Made by a program: the position numbers and the translations under genes
Source: Altererythrobacter ishigakiensis
GTDB taxonomy: Bacteria > Pseudomonadota > Alphaproteobacteria > Sphingomonadales > Sphingomonadaceae
NCBI RefSeq assembly: GCF_001663155.1
Contig: NZ_CP015963.1
Coordinates: 62,001-126,000, forward strand
Reading direction: 5' to 3'
Length of the DNA stretch: 64,000 nt
In this document: positions 8,345 through 17,802 of the stretch, in pieces
How the letters are laid out: every line of letters starts with the position of its first letter
How positions within the stretch are numbered: position 1 is the first letter of the stretch
Notes under the pieces: generated by a model
Told to the model about the DNA's origin: nothing
Databases searched by the model: none
Seen by the model: only the letters and a program-made list of their open reading frames with translations

Positions 8345-11236
8345 TCAGAAATTCACACCCACGGCCACACCGTAACGGCGCGGATCGAGGGTGAAGATAT
8401 TGCTGAACAGACCAGAACTGGCGTCCGTCACATAAAGGCCAGTGACTGAGTCACTGTCGAAGATGTTCTGGACGAAGCCGCGCACGAACCAGCGATCTTC
8501 AGCCGAATTGAGCTGAATCTGTGCGTTCGCTTGCACGAAGGGTTCAAGCCGGTTGACACTGCCGTTGAAGACATTGCCGTATTGCTCACCAGTCATCGCG
8601 ATATCGAAACGAGGTACCAGTGTCATGCCGCTATCGAACTCATGGGTATACTGAATACCTGCCGATGCTTTGATCGTGGGTGCCTGAGGCAGCTTGTTGC
8701 CTTTGAGGTTCACTTGCACGCCTGGGCTTAGAACCTGAAGACCTGCCGGAGCATTCGCGTCAAGCACACTGCAGATACTGAACGCACCGGTTGAAGCAAT
8801 GTTACCATCGGCTGGGAACGAGGTTGGGCCTTGCAGTCCAAGACTTCCATTTACAGCCGTTACGAAACCGGCGGTTACTGCCTGCGACGGACCGGTAACG
8901 GCACACAGGGCACCATTGGTGATATCCTTGATGATCACCGCATTGGGATCGCCACCACCAGGATCACGCGGATTGGAGAAGAATTGATCACCAGCGACCT
9001 CTGCATTGAGGTAGCTGAAGTTCATATTGATCAACCAAGCCGGGTCAGGTCGGATAACGGATTCAAGCTCGACCCCCCAAATATCTGCGTCAATGGTGTC
9101 GTTCACCGATGTACGCGCGATAATCCGGCTTAGCTGAAGATCCTTGTACTTGTAAAAGAATGCAGTTGCGTTGAGCTGGAACATCCCATTTGCGAAGGTA
9201 TTCTTCGAACCGATTTCGAAAGCATCGATCGTCTCGGCTCCAAAGGATTCCGGCACCGCAAAAATCGGTTGCAGAGGCGGATTGATACCCCCCGACTTGT
9301 ACCCGCGTGAATAGGATGCATAGAGATGGTTGTCCGGCGTGATGGCGTAATCAACAACGAAACGCCCTGTGATTTCATCAAAGCCCACTTCACGGTCAGC
9401 AGTCAGCTGGTTGCCTGCGATGCCTGGGTCGGCATCGAAGGTGCCGATAAATGGAGAATCAAATGGGTCACCGTCGTTCGAATACGGGTTGAGGAAACTC
9501 GCAAGAGTCGAACGCGCCGATATGGTTTTCTTGTCGTCATTGTAGCGAATACCCGCTGTCACCTTAAGGCGATCCGTCACGTCGAAGTAGCCTTCAGCGA
9601 ACACGCCGAAGCTCTCAAGTTGGAAGCTACGTGTGTTGTTACGGAAATAGGAGGTACCCAGATATGACGGAGGAAGGCCAGCACCCAGTGCCGTAAACGA
9701 ACCGAGCACACCAGTGATATAATCGATCGCGAAGGCGTTCACGTAATAGCTGTTTTCCAGAACCTTGGAGTCAGCGTAGATACCACCAAGCAGGAAGTTG
9801 AACGGGCCGTCAAAATCGGACGAGACGATAGCCTCAATTGAGTAGCTTTCGTTTTCCTGATTGGACCGGTCAAACTGCGTACCATCTGGCGTACAAACCC
9901 GCTGTCCTTCAAACGCACCGCGTCCGTCTAGCAAGGTGTCTGACACGCATAGATTGCCTGACCCATCGAACAAAGCATCGACGATGGGTTGGAAGTAGGC
10001 TCCACTACCAGGACCAAAAACACCATCAGCCGCTCCGGCAGCAAAAGCATCGAGCGAGAAGAACGCCGAGAGGGCGTTCGGAATTTCGCCTACACCCAAG
10101 TTGTAGTCTTGGCGCGAATCTACACTGGTTTCCTGATAAGTACCGGTCACCCCAAGCTGAATGTTGCCGAAATTATGCTCGAAATGCGCCTGAAGCTGCA
10201 ATTCATCCGCATAATATTCAGGCGTGAACTGCGTGTTGACCACGCGCACATCATCCGGCTCATCGAAGTTGGCATATGCATCTGGGCCGTAAAGACTGTT
10301 CAGACCAAAGTTGGTAGGAATACCATTTACAGCCAGAAACTCAGAAGAACCCAGCGTACCCGTGAACGTCGAGTTCGAGTTGGTCTTGTCGAAATCACGA
10401 CGCGCATTCAAGCAGCCAAGCACGCCAGTGGGGTCGCGTTGGCATTGCTGCTTCTGGATACGCATGCGATTGTCATCTTCCTCAAAGTAATAAGCCATGA
10501 GGTCAATGGTCGTGTCCGGTCCCGGTTCGAAGCGCAAAGAGCCGCGAACTGCATACATCTCGCGGTCATCGATATCGTTGCCATCGAAAAGATTTTCTGT
10601 GTAGCCATCGCGCTTCAGATAGAAGCCAGCCACACGCGCACCGATAGCTTCGCCAATCGGCAAATTGACCATGCCCTTGGCTTTCATGCTGTTGAAGTTG
10701 CCGTATTCAAATTCTGCGCGTCCAGAGAAGCCGGATAGGTCCGGCTTGGCGCTGACCACGTTGACCACGCCCGAAGTCGCATTGCGGCCAAACAGAGTGC
10801 CCTGCGGACCACGCAGAACCTCGATCCGCTCAAGATCGAAATATTCGGTTTCAAACAGGCGCGTTCCGAACAGCGGCGCAGAGTTCAAGTGAATCGCGGT
10901 CGCACTGTCACAACTCACACCCACGCACAGGTCGCCGATGCCGCGGATTGTGAAGCTTGATGCAGTAAAGTTGCTTTTGGTGAACGAAACGTTGGGCAGT
11001 GTCAGCTGCAAGTCGCTGGCATTTTCGATCTGTTGCGATTCCAGTGCCTCAGCGTCGAACGCACTAACGGCGATTGGAACCTCTTGAAGGCTTTGTGCCT
11101 GACGCTGCGCGGTCACAACAATGACCGGACCAGCGCTTTCAAAACCATCGTCTTCTGATTGCGAATCCTGCGCAAACGCAGGCGTGCATATTGTGCCCGC
11201 GCAGATGCCAGACAGCAGCAATGCTTTCAATTTCAT
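8345..11236 (-). CDS. TonB-dependent outer-membrane receptor
   Basis: A start at 11236 (MKLKALLLSG) follows a GAGAGGG site and gives 963 residues with a signal peptide ending PAFAQ. The plug domain follows (about 45-165): VPIAVSAFDAEALES, LPNVSFTKSNF, IRGIG, RIEVLRGPQGTLFGRNA. A long beta-barrel then ends in a C-terminal Phe (RYGVAVGVNF). It would import a scarce ligand across the outer membrane using TonB energy. The substrate is unknown. The upstream iron ABC importer on the same strand suggests iron chelates, but no recognisable operator lies directly upstream. The plug carries an unusual Cys pair (CVGVSC). Confidence 0.92.
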   Translation of the reverse strand: MKLKALLLSGICAGTICTPAFAQDSQSEDDGFESAGPVIVVTAQRQAQSLQEVPIAVSAFDAEALESQQIENASDLQLTLPNVSFTKSNFTASSFTIRGIGDLCVGVSCDSATAIHLNSAPLFGTRLFETEYFDLERIEVLRGPQGTLFGRNATSGVVNVVSAKPDLSGFSGRAEFEYGNFNSMKAKGMVNLPIGEAIGARVAGFYLKRDGYTENLFDGNDIDDREMYAVRGSLRFEPGPDTTIDLMAYYFEEDDNRMRIQKQQCQRDPTGVLGCLNARRDFDKTNSNSTFTGTLGSSEFLAVNGIPTNFGLNSLYGPDAYANFDEPDDVRVVNTQFTPEYYADELQLQAHFEHNFGNIQLGVTGTYQETSVDSRQDYNLGVGEIPNALSAFFSLDAFAAGAADGVFGPGSGAYFQPIVDALFDGSGNLCVSDTLLDGRGAFEGQRVCTPDGTQFDRSNQENESYSIEAIVSSDFDGPFNFLLGGIYADSKVLENSYYVNAFAIDYITGVLGSFTALGAGLPPSYLGTSYFRNNTRSFQLESFGVFAEGYFDVTDRLKVTAGIRYNDDKKTISARSTLASFLNPYSNDGDPFDSPFIGTFDADPGIAGNQLTADREVGFDEITGRFVVDYAITPDNHLYASYSRGYKSGGINPPLQPIFAVPESFGAETIDAFEIGSKNTFANGMFQLNATAFFYKYKDLQLSRIIARTSVNDTIDADIWGVELESVIRPDPAWLINMNFSYLNAEVAGDQFFSNPRDPGGGDPNAVIIKDITNGALCAVTGPSQAVTAGFVTAVNGSLGLQGPTSFPADGNIASTGAFSICSVLDANAPAGLQVLSPGVQVNLKGNKLPQAPTIKASAGIQYTHEFDSGMTLVPRFDIAMTGEQYGNVFNGSVNRLEPFVQANAQIQLNSAEDRWFVRGFVQNIFDSDSVTGLYVTDASSGLFSNIFTLDPRRYGVAVGVNF

Positions 11237-11349
11237 TGAACCCTCTCCCAAATTCCCCAGTCCGCTTTTGCGGATCTGATTTGGAAGCTAACTCAATTTG
11301 TGGTCATTCGACAAACTGATTTTTCAACAAGGAGTCGCAAAATCTCGAT

Positions 11350-12375
11350 TCAGGCCCAACCCACCCGGCTGTAATCGAACAGTATCTCGACCCTGTCTGC
11401 AACCTTCAGGGCAGCGTCAAACTGACCGGAAACCCGCACAGTTTGGCCGTTTCTTGCCGCTATGATCAATGTGGAACGTCCAGCTGAAAGCTCATGATCG
11501 ATGACCTCACACTCGCCATCTTTGGACGCTCGCGCTGACAATGCTGCCGGGCGTATGAGCGCCAGTTTCGCGCTGTCTGACGCCATTTGAGAATTTTCAA
11601 TTGTCCCGAACGCGGTACTGAACTGGCCGTTCTCCCATTCACCGGAAAGTTCGTTCACTTCACCCAGAAGCCTTGCGGCGACAACGCTTCGCGGCCGCCA
11701 GAACAGATCTTCGGGCGTTCCTGTTTGGACGACCCGGCCGGCATCAAGCACAACAATTGTATCCGCGAACTCCAGCGCCTCGTCAGGATCATGGGTGACC
11801 GCAAGCACAGCAGCGCCGGCCTCTCGCAGCAGCCCCTTAGCCTCACGCCTCACTGACTTGCGTAGTTGCTGATCCAGACTGGAGAACGCCTCATCCAACA
11901 GAACGACATCTGGCCCTCTCGCCAGCGCACGTGCAAGCGCAACGCGTTGCTGTTCACCGCCCGAAAGCTCGTGGGGATAGGCGTCTGCACGATCAGCCAG
12001 CTTCACCCGCTCCAGCCATCTGAGGGCAACATCTTTCGCAGAAGACTTGTCGAGACCGAAGCGCACATTCTTTAGCGCGGTTAGATGTGGAAACAGGGCA
12101 AAACTCTGCACCACAAAGCCGATCCTGCGATGCTCTGGCGGGGCGGTGTAAGATGTCGATGAAAGCATGCCCGAAGGCGCAGTTATACTCCCTGCGCTCA
12201 CCGGTTCAAATCCTGCAATCGCTCGCAGCAAAGTGGATTTGCCCGCGCCAGACGGGCCGAGCACCACTGTGATCTCACCGCGGCGCAGATCCAGATCAAC
12301 CTCGTCCAGAATCCGCTGACCACCAAGATCGCATGAGACGCCCACCAAGCTGATCATTGTCTTGTCGGCACTCAT
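11350..12375 (-). CDS. fbpC: Iron(III) ABC transporter ATP-binding protein
   Basis: A 341-residue ABC ATPase with Walker A GPSGAGKST (about 38-46), Q-loop FVVQSFALFPHL, signature LSGGEQQRVALARAL, Walker B VVLLDEAFSSLD and H-loop VTHDPDEA. A TOBE-like C-terminal domain (about 235-341) follows, as in FbpC/PotA importers. Its start overlaps the permease stop by four bases (ATGA). It powers uptake of ferric iron with the adjacent permease and binding lipoprotein. The family also serves thiamine and polyamines; the binding protein type points to iron. Confidence 0.9.
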   Translation of the reverse strand: MSADKTMISLVGVSCDLGGQRILDEVDLDLRRGEITVVLGPSGAGKSTLLRAIAGFEPVSAGSITAPSGMLSSTSYTAPPEHRRIGFVVQSFALFPHLTALKNVRFGLDKSSAKDVALRWLERVKLADRADAYPHELSGGEQQRVALARALARGPDVVLLDEAFSSLDQQLRKSVRREAKGLLREAGAAVLAVTHDPDEALEFADTIVVLDAGRVVQTGTPEDLFWRPRSVVAARLLGEVNELSGEWENGQFSTAFGTIENSQMASDSAKLALIRPAALSARASKDGECEVIDHELSAGRSTLIIAARNGQTVRVSGQFDAALKVADRVEILFDYSRVGWA

Positions 12376-13997
12376 TGATCTGGCCTTACAAGATTGAGGA
12401 GCGCCGTTAAGGGAACGCAGATCGCGATCAGGATCAATGCCGGCAGCGCGGCCTGCGCCAGCCGTTCATCGCTGGCATAGTTGTGCGCAGTCACCGCCAA
12501 GGTATCCAGACTGAAGGGACGCAATATCATGGTTGCCGGCAATTCTTTCATGACTTCTATGGCAACAAGCAGTCCCGCTGTTACAAGTCCCGTCAGAACC
12601 AATGGCATGTGCACTTTGGTCAACACTTGTGTCGGTCTTGCCCCCAGGCTCCGAGCGGCTTCGTCAAGCTCGCGGCGAACTTTCGTCAGCGCAGCTTCGC
12701 AGGGCAGGATAGCCACAGCAGCAAAGCGTGATTGATAGGCCAGAAGCAGCGCCAAGATACTGCCGCCTGTCAGTATTGCTGCATTGGTTCCCGTCACATT
12801 GTTGATCATAGATTGGGTGATCGCCAACGCAGAAAGGATCGCAATCGCTGCAACCGCGCCCGGCACGGCATAACCGGCTTGTACCATCCGGACTGATATC
12901 TTTGCCATCCCATCGCCGCTGCGCAGCGCGTAAGCTGCAGTGAGTCCGAGGACCACGGCGAGCGCTCCCGATGCAGTTGCTAGCAGCAATGTTCCCTGAA
13001 GCGCTGGCAGAACGGATGGCGATACGCGTGTTTCTATCGCCAACCAGACAAGGTTGCCTGCAGGAACAAGCAGCCCGAGAACAAGCGGAAGAGCCGCCAC
13101 CGCTGCCGCACCGATAGCGCGCCAGCCGCTGAGACGGAGACGTGGACCGTTTCGGTTGTCACTTGCATTGGTCGATGAGAACTGCCGCCGCCCGCGTGCT
13201 GCACGCTCTCCCCCAAGAGCAAGCAACGCACCAAACAACAGCAGTACCGCTAATTGTGCAGCAGCAGCAGGATCGCTGAATGATGACCATGCACGCACAA
13301 TCCCGACGGTCAGTGTCGATACACCCAGAAAATCAGCGACTCCGTAATCTGCAAGTACCTCCATCACCACCAGTGCAGTTCCGGCAGCTGCGGCCGGCCA
13401 CGTCAGCGGCATGGTTACCTTACGAAAAGCGCCCCATGGACCCACGCCCAAGCTTCGCGCCACGTCCCAGGTCAAACGTCCGTGAGCTTCCATCGCGTTT
13501 CGGCTGAGTAGATAGACGTAAGGATATAGCGTCAGCGCAAAAACAAACGCTGCACCCGAAACACCTGATACAGTTGGCAGGTCCCAGCCACTCGCGGCCT
13601 CGAACTTGCTGCCGGGCGCTGTGATTGCGTACCAGCTGTAAGCCGCGACATAGCCTGGCATCGCTAAGGGAAGGATCAGCAGCCAGCCTAGCGCTCGGCG
13701 GCCGGCAAACTCATAACGCGTGACCAGCCAGGAACAGCAAACACCGATCAGCGCAGCGATCGAGCCTGAGAGAATCGCAAGCTGGGCGGACTTGAACGAA
13801 AACTCAATGAGCCGCGTAGAGGCGATGTGAACGAGATATTCCCTGTCACCGGACAACGCGAGCGCGAACAGCGCCAGAATAGGCAGCGCGAACAGCGCCG
13901 CCAGCACGGTACCGATAACCGCCGGGTTCAGTCGATGAAGCACGCGCTGTGGCAGCGCATCACGGTCGTCAGTGTGTTGATCCGTTGCTACCGCCAA
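12372..13997 (-). CDS. fbpB: Iron(III) ABC transporter permease (fused two-domain FbpB type)
   Basis: A 541-residue polytopic protein with about twelve hydrophobic segments. There are two copies of the binding-protein-dependent permease module, each with an EAA loop: one near residues 175-215 (MEAHGRLTWDVARSLGVGP) and one near 445-470 (LDEAARSLGARPTQVLTKV). Internal duplication of this kind is typical of FbpB. It lies 12 bases after the binding-protein gene and overlaps the ATPase gene by four bases. Together they form one importer in the inner membrane. Confidence 0.9.
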   Translation of the reverse strand: MAVATDQHTDDRDALPQRVLHRLNPAVIGTVLAALFALPILALFALALSGDREYLVHIASTRLIEFSFKSAQLAILSGSIAALIGVCCSWLVTRYEFAGRRALGWLLILPLAMPGYVAAYSWYAITAPGSKFEAASGWDLPTVSGVSGAAFVFALTLYPYVYLLSRNAMEAHGRLTWDVARSLGVGPWGAFRKVTMPLTWPAAAAGTALVVMEVLADYGVADFLGVSTLTVGIVRAWSSFSDPAAAAQLAVLLLFGALLALGGERAARGRRQFSSTNASDNRNGPRLRLSGWRAIGAAAVAALPLVLGLLVPAGNLVWLAIETRVSPSVLPALQGTLLLATASGALAVVLGLTAAYALRSGDGMAKISVRMVQAGYAVPGAVAAIAILSALAITQSMINNVTGTNAAILTGGSILALLLAYQSRFAAVAILPCEAALTKVRRELDEAARSLGARPTQVLTKVHMPLVLTGLVTAGLLVAIEVMKELPATMILRPFSLDTLAVTAHNYASDERLAQAALPALILIAICVPLTALLNLVRPDQ

Positions 13998-14009
13998 TGC
14001 CTTTTCCGC

Positions 14010-15032
14010 TTAGGGCCAGCCTGCCCGGTCAAACAGACGCTGCGCATCGTCCTGACGCGAACCAATCGTTGTTCCGTCAAGCGGATCAGCCTTGAACGTA
14101 CCAAGTTCCTCAAGCACCGCATTGCTGTAGGTTACCGTCGAGACAATCGGATACTCGCTGGTCAGCTCCGGGAACAATCGCTGTGCTTCGTCGGACACTG
14201 CGAACTCAATGAACTGTTTGGCCAGCTCTGGATGACGGGCGTTTGCAGCCACACCGGCACCTGAGATGTTCACATGCACACCCGGTTCGGCTTCCGGCCA
14301 GAATACAGCAACGCCACTGACATCATCCTCCGTACCAAGCGCCATACGTGCATAGTAATAATTGTTGACCAACGCGATGTCGCATTCGCCCGCAGCTACA
14401 GCGCGTATCTGATCGCTATCGCCGCCTTGCGGATCACGCGCGAAGTTTCCGGCTGTCTTGGTCGCCCAATCCTGCGCGCGCTCCTCGCCCCAACGGTCAA
14501 TCAATGCCGAAAGAAGCGAGATATTGTAAATGTTGCCAGAGCTACGCGCACAAACACGCCCGGCAAATTCCGGATCAACCAAGCTTTCGTATCCGGTCAA
14601 TTCGCTCTCGCTCACGCGATCCTTTGCGTAGACTAGCACACGTGCGCGGCTGGAGATGCCGTACCAATGCCCATTGCTGTGCCGCATTGATTGAGGGACG
14701 CGTTCATTCAGAATGTCAGAAGTGATTGGTGCGAATAAGCCTTCCTGATCGGCCTTCCAAAGCCGGCCTGAGTCAACTGTAATGATGACATCGGGCGGAT
14801 TGCTCGCCCCATCTGCCTTGATCCGTTCGATCAACAGATCACCATCGGCCTCGACCACTTGCACGTCGACGCCTGTTGCCTTCTCGAATGCTTCGTAGAG
14901 CGCGTAATCGGAATCGTAGTGGCGTGACGAGTAAACCACCAAGGTGTTGTTGCTGTCGCTCGGTTCTTCAGAACACGCTACCAGCAAAGCAAGCGGAGCA
15001 AGTAAGATGCCCGCAGCAAAACGATTGGCCAT
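14010..15032 (-). CDS. fbpA: Iron(III) ABC transporter substrate-binding lipoprotein
   Basis: A 340-residue periplasmic binding protein of the FbpA/FutA family. A lipobox (LALLVAC) puts the lipidated Cys at about residue 20, as expected for a membrane-anchored receptor. NTLVVYSSRHYDSDYALYEAF matches the ferric-binding family start. ALVNNYYYARMAL carries the clustered tyrosines that bind Fe3+ in this family. It is the first gene of the fbpABC-like operon. A strong palindrome 78 bases upstream (15110-15128) is a likely Fur-type operator. Confidence 0.9.
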   Translation of the reverse strand: MANRFAAGILLAPLALLVACSEEPSDSNNTLVVYSSRHYDSDYALYEAFEKATGVDVQVVEADGDLLIERIKADGASNPPDVIITVDSGRLWKADQEGLFAPITSDILNERVPQSMRHSNGHWYGISSRARVLVYAKDRVSESELTGYESLVDPEFAGRVCARSSGNIYNISLLSALIDRWGEERAQDWATKTAGNFARDPQGGDSDQIRAVAAGECDIALVNNYYYARMALGTEDDVSGVAVFWPEAEPGVHVNISGAGVAANARHPELAKQFIEFAVSDEAQRLFPELTSEYPIVSTVTYSNAVLEELGTFKADPLDGTTIGSRQDDAQRLFDRAGWP

Positions 15033-15109
15033 TAGTGATCCCTTCGACTCAGTAGAATTACGATCTCGGACGGCAATAAGCGCCTGTCACTTGGAATGTC
15101 GAGAACTTT

Positions 15110-15128
15110 ATTGCGAATAGTTCGCAAT
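15110..15128. promoter_or_regulatory. Fur-like palindromic operator
   Basis: ATTGCGAATAGTTCGCAAT is an 8-3-8 perfect inverted repeat in the divergent gap between the iron-binding protein gene (start 15032) and the symporter gene (start 15201). It resembles the TGCGAAT-N-ATTCGCA form of Fur-family boxes that I recall from alphaproteobacteria, and it sits upstream of an iron importer. The match to a consensus is from memory, not computed. Confidence 0.6.
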
Positions 15129-15200
15129 TAGATATCAAGCAAGGGAATTGGGGCAGCTAAAGGTGTTCAGCGCAAGATTTTTGCCATAGTTGTGCGATCT

Positions 15201-16901
15201 ATGAGTGGGGAGCTCAACTTCACATTAGTCACCTGCATCGCAGTAATGGCTCTGATCGCATGGATCAGCTGGCGTAAAACGCGCGGTTCGGTTGACACCC
15301 GCGAAGGGTATTTCCTTGCCGGGCGCGGGCTGACCGCAGGCTTTATCGCTGGGTCACTATTGCTGACAAACCTGTCCGCAGAACAGCTTATCGGGCTCAA
15401 TGGATCTGCCTACGGCCACAATCTTTCGAGCATGGCGTGGGAAGTAACCGCGGCAATCGCGACGGTTGCGATGGCGTTTCTGTTCTTGCCCAAATACCTT
15501 GCCGGCGCGTTCATGACCTTGCCAGAATTCTTGGCTGAACGGTTTGATCCGACAGTACGGCGCATGTCCGTGCTGCTGTTCATGCTTGGATACGGGCTCG
15601 TGACGATCCCCTCTGTGCTCTACTCGGGCTCGCTCGCCGTGATGCAGTTCTTCGACGTGCCAGGACTTTCAGGGCTGGAGCTGTTTCCCGCGCTTGTGCT
15701 GACAGTGATCGTGATCGGCCTGACGGGAGCCGGCTATGCCGTGTTCGGCGGTTTGCGCGCGGTGGCCGTGTCAGACACGCTCAACGGTATCGGGCTACTG
15801 TTTATCGGCCTGCTGGTGCCGATCCTGGGCCTTGTCGCATTGGGAGATGGTAATCTTAGTGACGGGCTTTCACGCTTAACCAGCGATCACCCGGAAAAGC
15901 TGAATGCGATCGGATCGAGCACTGACCCGACACCCTTCGGCACGATCTTCACCGGGATGATCTTCGCTAATCTGTTTTACTGGTGCACGAACCAATATGT
16001 GATCCAGCGCACATTGGGCGCACAGTCCCTAGCAGAGGGTCAGAAGGGCGTGCTGGTATCCGGCTTCTTTAAGATCATGGTGCCGTTAATGATGATGATC
16101 CCGGGTGTGATCGCGTTCCATCTCTATGGCCCTGGATTTGGATCGATCGACGAGGCGTATCCGCGGCTCGTTTCAGACTTACTGCCAGCCTATCTCGGTG
16201 GGCTTTTCCTGGCGGTGCTGTTGGGCGCGGTTTTCAGTTCGTTCAATTCGCTACTGAACAGTGCGGCAACGCTGTTCACACTCGACATCTATGCACCTTC
16301 ACGCAAGCAGGCGAGCGACGCCCATCTGGTGCGAGTGGCGAAGATCGCCAGTGTTGTGATCGCACTGTTTTCTTTCACCGTTGCACCACTGCTCTACTTC
16401 GCTGAGGAAGGCCTATGGCAAGTGGTGCGTGTATTCACCGGCTTCTACAATATCCCCACGGTGGTGATCGTGATCATGGGGCTGTTCACAGCGCGCGTTC
16501 CGGCGCTGGGCGCAAAACTCGTGATCATCTTCCATGTTACGGCGTACGGCCTGCTGCGGTTCGTGTTCGACGATGTCGTGACGCTACATTTCATCCACCA
16601 ATACGCCGTCCTGTTCGTGATTGAAGTCGGCATCATGTTGGCGGTAGGATATTGGCAGCCGCGCGAGAGGCCCTATCAGCCTGTCAACCGCCATGAAGTC
16701 GACATGACGCCATGGCGCTTTGCCCGGCCGACCGCTTTCACGCTTTTGTCAGGCGTAGTGGCGCTGTATCTGATTTTCTCACCCCTTGGGCTGGCCAGTG
16801 GCGGTGGCGTCTCCGCGCTATTCAGCCTGTTGATGGGACTGCTGGTCGCGGCGAACCTGGCTGCATGGGTGATGGCGGTTAGGAAGCCAGCCGTTAGCTG
16901 A
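15201..16901 (+). CDS. Sodium:solute symporter (SSS/SGLT family)
   Basis: A start at ATG 15201 (MSGELNFTLVT) gives 566 residues with about fourteen membrane segments. Features typical of SLC5/SGLT-like symporters are YFLAGRGLTAGFIAGSLLLT, LSAEQLIGLNGSAYG, GYAVFGGLRAVAVSDTLNG, FYWCTNQYVIQRTLGA and GAVFSSFNSLLNSAATLFT. It should import a sugar or polyol with Na+. It is convergent with, and overlaps by eight bases, a TauD-type gene. A weak ribosome site leaves the exact start uncertain (GTG at 15192 is the alternative). Confidence 0.88.
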   Translation: MSGELNFTLVTCIAVMALIAWISWRKTRGSVDTREGYFLAGRGLTAGFIAGSLLLTNLSAEQLIGLNGSAYGHNLSSMAWEVTAAIATVAMAFLFLPKYLAGAFMTLPEFLAERFDPTVRRMSVLLFMLGYGLVTIPSVLYSGSLAVMQFFDVPGLSGLELFPALVLTVIVIGLTGAGYAVFGGLRAVAVSDTLNGIGLLFIGLLVPILGLVALGDGNLSDGLSRLTSDHPEKLNAIGSSTDPTPFGTIFTGMIFANLFYWCTNQYVIQRTLGAQSLAEGQKGVLVSGFFKIMVPLMMMIPGVIAFHLYGPGFGSIDEAYPRLVSDLLPAYLGGLFLAVLLGAVFSSFNSLLNSAATLFTLDIYAPSRKQASDAHLVRVAKIASVVIALFSFTVAPLLYFAEEGLWQVVRVFTGFYNIPTVVIVIMGLFTARVPALGAKLVIIFHVTAYGLLRFVFDDVVTLHFIHQYAVLFVIEVGIMLAVGYWQPRERPYQPVNRHEVDMTPWRFARPTAFTLLSGVVALYLIFSPLGLASGGGVSALFSLLMGLLVAANLAAWVMAVRKPAVS

Positions 16902-17802
16902 TCAGCGAGGCCAGCACGCGGCGCTTGCCCGCAAACGGCCTGCGCCCATGCATCACCGTACAGTTGTCGATCAAAGCCACGTCGCCCGCTTGCCAAGCAA
17001 TATCGGCAGTCAACTCGTCAGCGATCGCAATCACATCCGCCATGGCGTCCGCTGAAATCGGTTCCCCATTGCCTAGCGTGATCGCGCGGTTCGGGTCATT
17101 GCGGCTATCCGACCAACCGCGATAGGCGGCAATCAGTTGATTGAAGAAAGTCTCCCGACCATCCTGAAGCTGTCGGATGGCAGGCAGCACTGGCGTGGTC
17201 GCGCGCAGCAGATCACTGTCCAGCCATTCCCAATCATAGCCTAGTTCTGCGAGCCGCGATTCCGCTTGCTCGCGGTTCGCGACGCTCAGCGTGCTACGCC
17301 AACTGCGCCCTTGGCCTGAGCCAGCATCATCGCTGCCCGGCATGACATTGGTATAACGCACGCCATGCTCGCGGCAATCGGCGTAAAAACTCGGCGTCTG
17401 AGCCTTCAAACGATCGAGCACCCAGTCCGAGCGGCACACTGGCGTTGCCCCGCCCTCACCCGGTGCAATCTCGCAGTAGAAAAGCAGCTTGCTTGGAAAG
17501 AGCGGCGTTTGCGCCATCTCATGATGCAGGAATATCTCAGTCGTTGGCGGTGCCTCGTTCGCAGTGAATACGCGCGGCGTCACATTGGTGCGCACTGCAT
17601 TTGAGAGCGAGTCCTCATAGGTGAAGCCCGCCTCCCCATAGCCATTGATCGCCGTATCGAAAGCCAAGGGGTCGGGCACATCGAATCCGCGGAACAGCAG
17701 CGCGCCCGCATCGGCAAGCGCCGCATCAACCGCGCTCTTGTTGCCAGACAAAAATTCGGAGAGGTCGCCCCCTCCATCGATGATGGCGGGAAAGTCAGTC
17801 AT
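16894..17802 (-). CDS. TauD/TfdA-family Fe(II)/2-oxoglutarate dioxygenase
   Basis: The start at 17802 (MTDFPAIIDGGGDL) gives 302 residues. It overlaps the upstream aldo/keto reductase stop by eight bases. The jelly-roll Fe site is visible: FLHHEMAQTP supplies His-x-Glu, and VALIDNCTVMHGRRPF near the C-terminus supplies the distal His and the 2-oxoglutarate-binding Arg. The layout is close to SyrP/TauD-like hydroxylases. It would oxidise an unknown substrate, probably one handled by the reductases of the same operon. Confidence 0.87.
   Translation of the reverse strand: MTDFPAIIDGGGDLSEFLSGNKSAVDAALADAGALLFRGFDVPDPLAFDTAINGYGEAGFTYEDSLSNAVRTNVTPRVFTANEAPPTTEIFLHHEMAQTPLFPSKLLFYCEIAPGEGGATPVCRSDWVLDRLKAQTPSFYADCREHGVRYTNVMPGSDDAGSGQGRSWRSTLSVANREQAESRLAELGYDWEWLDSDLLRATTPVLPAIRQLQDGRETFFNQLIAAYRGWSDSRNDPNRAITLGNGEPISADAMADVIAIADELTADIAWQAGDVALIDNCTVMHGRRPFAGKRRVLASLIS

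Noticed and set aside
9989..10738. Long open frame of 249 codons on the plus strand
   Set aside because: It lies antisense inside the TonB receptor gene and shows no family motifs.
12195..12215. GGTTCAAATCC resembling a tRNA T-loop
   Set aside because: It lies inside the ABC ATPase gene and no acceptor, D or anticodon stems surround it.
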